NCBI GenBank assembly: GCA_002437945.1
Contig: DJSB01000006.1
Location: forward strand, 6,757-12,256
DNA length: 5,500 bases
Origin: Christensenella sp. UBA6345
GTDB taxonomy: Bacteria > Bacillota > Clostridia > Christensenellales > UBA1242
Reading direction: 5' to 3'
The notes beneath the pieces were generated by a model that did not search any database, was not told the DNA's origin, and saw only the letters and a list, made by a program, of their open reading frames with translations. Shown piece after piece: positions 4,443-5,500 of this stretch (positions are counted from its first letter, which is position 1; the number at the start of each line of letters is the position of its first letter). The position numbers were made by a program, and so were the translations under genes.

Positions 4443-5333
4443 ATGATTAATTTTGACGTATCTTCTGATTCTACTTGTGACTTGTATGCACAAGAGATAA
4501 AGGACATGAATATACATTTTGTACCATTGTGTTTTACTATAGACAAGAATGGCGAACTTAACGAATATTATGATAATTTTAGTGATTATCAACAATATGT
4601 AGACTACTACAATCAATTACGTTCTGGAGCAGTTTCAAAGACAAGTATGCTTAACTATGCGGCTCACCTAGAACATTTTACAAAGATGGCACAAGCAGGA
4701 GTAAAAAATGCTATACATTTTACTATTTCTTATGCATTAAGCCCTACAGTAGATGTTGCTAGAAAAGCAGTAAAAGAAGTTCAAGAAACATATCCAGACT
4801 TCAATTGTTTGTGCGTAGAAAGTCATACCACAACTATAGGTCAAGGTATGTTGGTACGTATTGCTTGCGATATGAGAGATAAAGGCAAAACTCTACAAGA
4901 AACTTTTGATTATGTAGAAAGTGTAAAATCAAAAATTCAACACTTTATTATTGCTGATAGTCTTATGTATCTTAAACGTGGCGGTAGAGTAGGTAGTGCT
5001 AAAGCCATTGTTGGTACTTTGCTTAATGTTAAACCTATATTAGTATTTACTAAAGAAGGTAGATTAGAGATGTATAAAAAGGCTAGTGGTATGAAAACTG
5101 CTATTAAGACCGCTATAGACGAATTCCCTAATTATACCCTAAATAAAGATTATCCTACAATATGGATAGTTCATACTGATAATCAACCTATGGCAGAATT
5201 TTTAAGTAAGTCTTTTGAAGAAAAATATGGTATAAAGCCAGTTATTCGTATTATGGGACCTATTATTGGTAGCCACGTAGGACCAGGCTCTTTGGCTTAT
5301 GCTTTTGTAAGCAACGAAGAAAGACCTATTTAA
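4443..5333 (+). CDS. fakB: DegV/FakB family fatty-acid-binding protein
   Basis: FakB proteins carry a fatty acid in the cytosol and present it to the kinase FakA, which makes acyl-phosphate for phospholipid synthesis. With the start at 4443 the protein has 296 residues, the family's usual length of about 280-300. Family motifs are DSTCDL (9-14), SKTS (65-68), TISYALSPT (94-102), VESHTTTIGQG (125-135) and LKRGGRVG (RGGR 179-182). Further on are NVKPIL (195-200) and GPIIGSHVGPG (272-282). The DSTCDL position near the N-terminus matches relatives. An in-frame ATG at 4422 would add seven residues but lacks a Shine-Dalgarno. The second ligand motif has Tyr-Ala and Pro where relatives often have Ser-Gly and Gly (SSGLSGT), which may alter lipid choice. 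No fakA (DAK-type kinase) is in the window. A lipid role is known for studied members; here it is inferred. Confidence 0.88.
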   Translation: MINFDVSSDSTCDLYAQEIKDMNIHFVPLCFTIDKNGELNEYYDNFSDYQQYVDYYNQLRSGAVSKTSMLNYAAHLEHFTKMAQAGVKNAIHFTISYALSPTVDVARKAVKEVQETYPDFNCLCVESHTTTIGQGMLVRIACDMRDKGKTLQETFDYVESVKSKIQHFIIADSLMYLKRGGRVGSAKAIVGTLLNVKPILVFTKEGRLEMYKKASGMKTAIKTAIDEFPNYTLNKDYPTIWIVHTDNQPMAEFLSKSFEEKYGIKPVIRIMGPIIGSHVGPGSLAYAFVSNEERPI

Positions 5334-5352
5334 TTAATTAAAATTTATTAAT

Positions 5353-5389
5353 AAAAAGTTGCCCATTTTGGACAACTTTTTTATTTTTA
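5353..5389 (+). terminator. Intrinsic terminator of the DegV/FakB gene
   Basis: AAAAAGTTG (5353-5361) pairs with CAACTTTTT (5373-5381). The stem can continue past a C-A mismatch through CCA/TGG. A T-rich tail follows to 5389. It begins 20 bases after the stop codon and closes the gene block before the terminal repeat. Confidence 0.85.
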
Positions 5390-5410
5390 CAGGAATTAAT
5401 GCTTTATTTG

Positions 5411-5497
5411 CCCCGCCTAGATTACGATGTCGTCTACACTCCATCGCTTGTTCGTTTCACTCCCAAGTTCGACTATCGCTCATAATGACAGGCGGGG
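5411..5497. repeat. Complete dispersed palindromic repeat, 87 bp
   Basis: The element is bounded by perfect 8-bp inverted arms, CCCCGCCT (5411-5418) and AGGCGGGG (5490-5497). Its right part matches positions 6-61 in the same orientation. Read on the minus strand it contains three related units of the form GAGYG...CGAn: GAGCGATAGTCGAAC, GAGTGAAACGAAC and GAGTGTAGACGAC. It is much richer in GC than the surrounding DNA, lies between genes and encodes no protein. The minus-strand opening GTCATTATGAGCG recalls a widespread family of bacterial intergenic repeats (GTCATTCTGAGCG type), from memory. It could be a small non-autonomous mobile element, or a structured-RNA or nucleoid-binding repeat. Confidence 0.8.
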
Positions 5498-5500
5498 GTT

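Noticed and set aside
1..5500. CRISPR array, tRNA, rRNA or transposase
   Set aside because: There are no regularly spaced repeats, cloverleaf-like sequence, rRNA signature or transposase motif; the only repeats are the two edge copies.

Overview
The window is very AT-rich, with short intergenic gaps, intrinsic terminators and sigma70/sigmaA-type promoters. This suggests a low-GC Firmicutes-type bacterium, perhaps an uncultured gut clostridial or related lineage. That placement is inferred from base composition, the protein types and the gene style, not from a marker gene. All intact genes end in TAA and tryptophan is read from TGG, so nothing points to a recoded genetic code.

Layout, left to right. 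Positions 1-61 hold the visible end of a GC-richer dispersed repeat; a second, complete copy in the same orientation lies at 5411-5497. A small two-helix membrane protein gene runs leftward (365-147) into a hairpin terminator. A 265-bp divergent promoter region follows, containing palindromes. Then come a PlsC-type acyltransferase (631-1722) ending in its own terminator, and an EpsC/CysE-type serine O-acetyltransferase (1780-2739) with an unusual C-terminal extension. Next is a 375-bp gap with a perfect-consensus promoter, a likely small RNA or leader of about 110 nt ending in a terminator, and then a second strong terminator. After it comes an MFS-type transporter whose reading frame is broken at a T7 tract (3115-4315). 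Last is a DegV/FakB-family fatty-acid-binding protein (4443-5333) with its own terminator.

The genes look like separate transcription units, not one operon: most carry their own promoter candidate, terminator or both. A functional theme is possible. FakB-type proteins present exogenous fatty acids for phosphorylation, which feeds phospholipid acylation, and PlsC-type enzymes perform an acylation step in that pathway. The serine acetyltransferase belongs to cysteine synthesis and has no clear link to the lipid genes. The transporter's substrate is unknown.

The most notable features are the small-RNA/leader locus at 2758-2905; the T7 frameshift that splits an otherwise complete 399-residue transporter; and a near-identical 21-bp sequence at the 5' ends of the two divergent genes, which forms an inverted repeat around their shared promoter region. 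Also notable are the paired dispersed repeats at the window edges and the novel C-terminal domain on the serine acetyltransferase. No CRISPR array, tRNA, rRNA, transposase or phage gene is visible.
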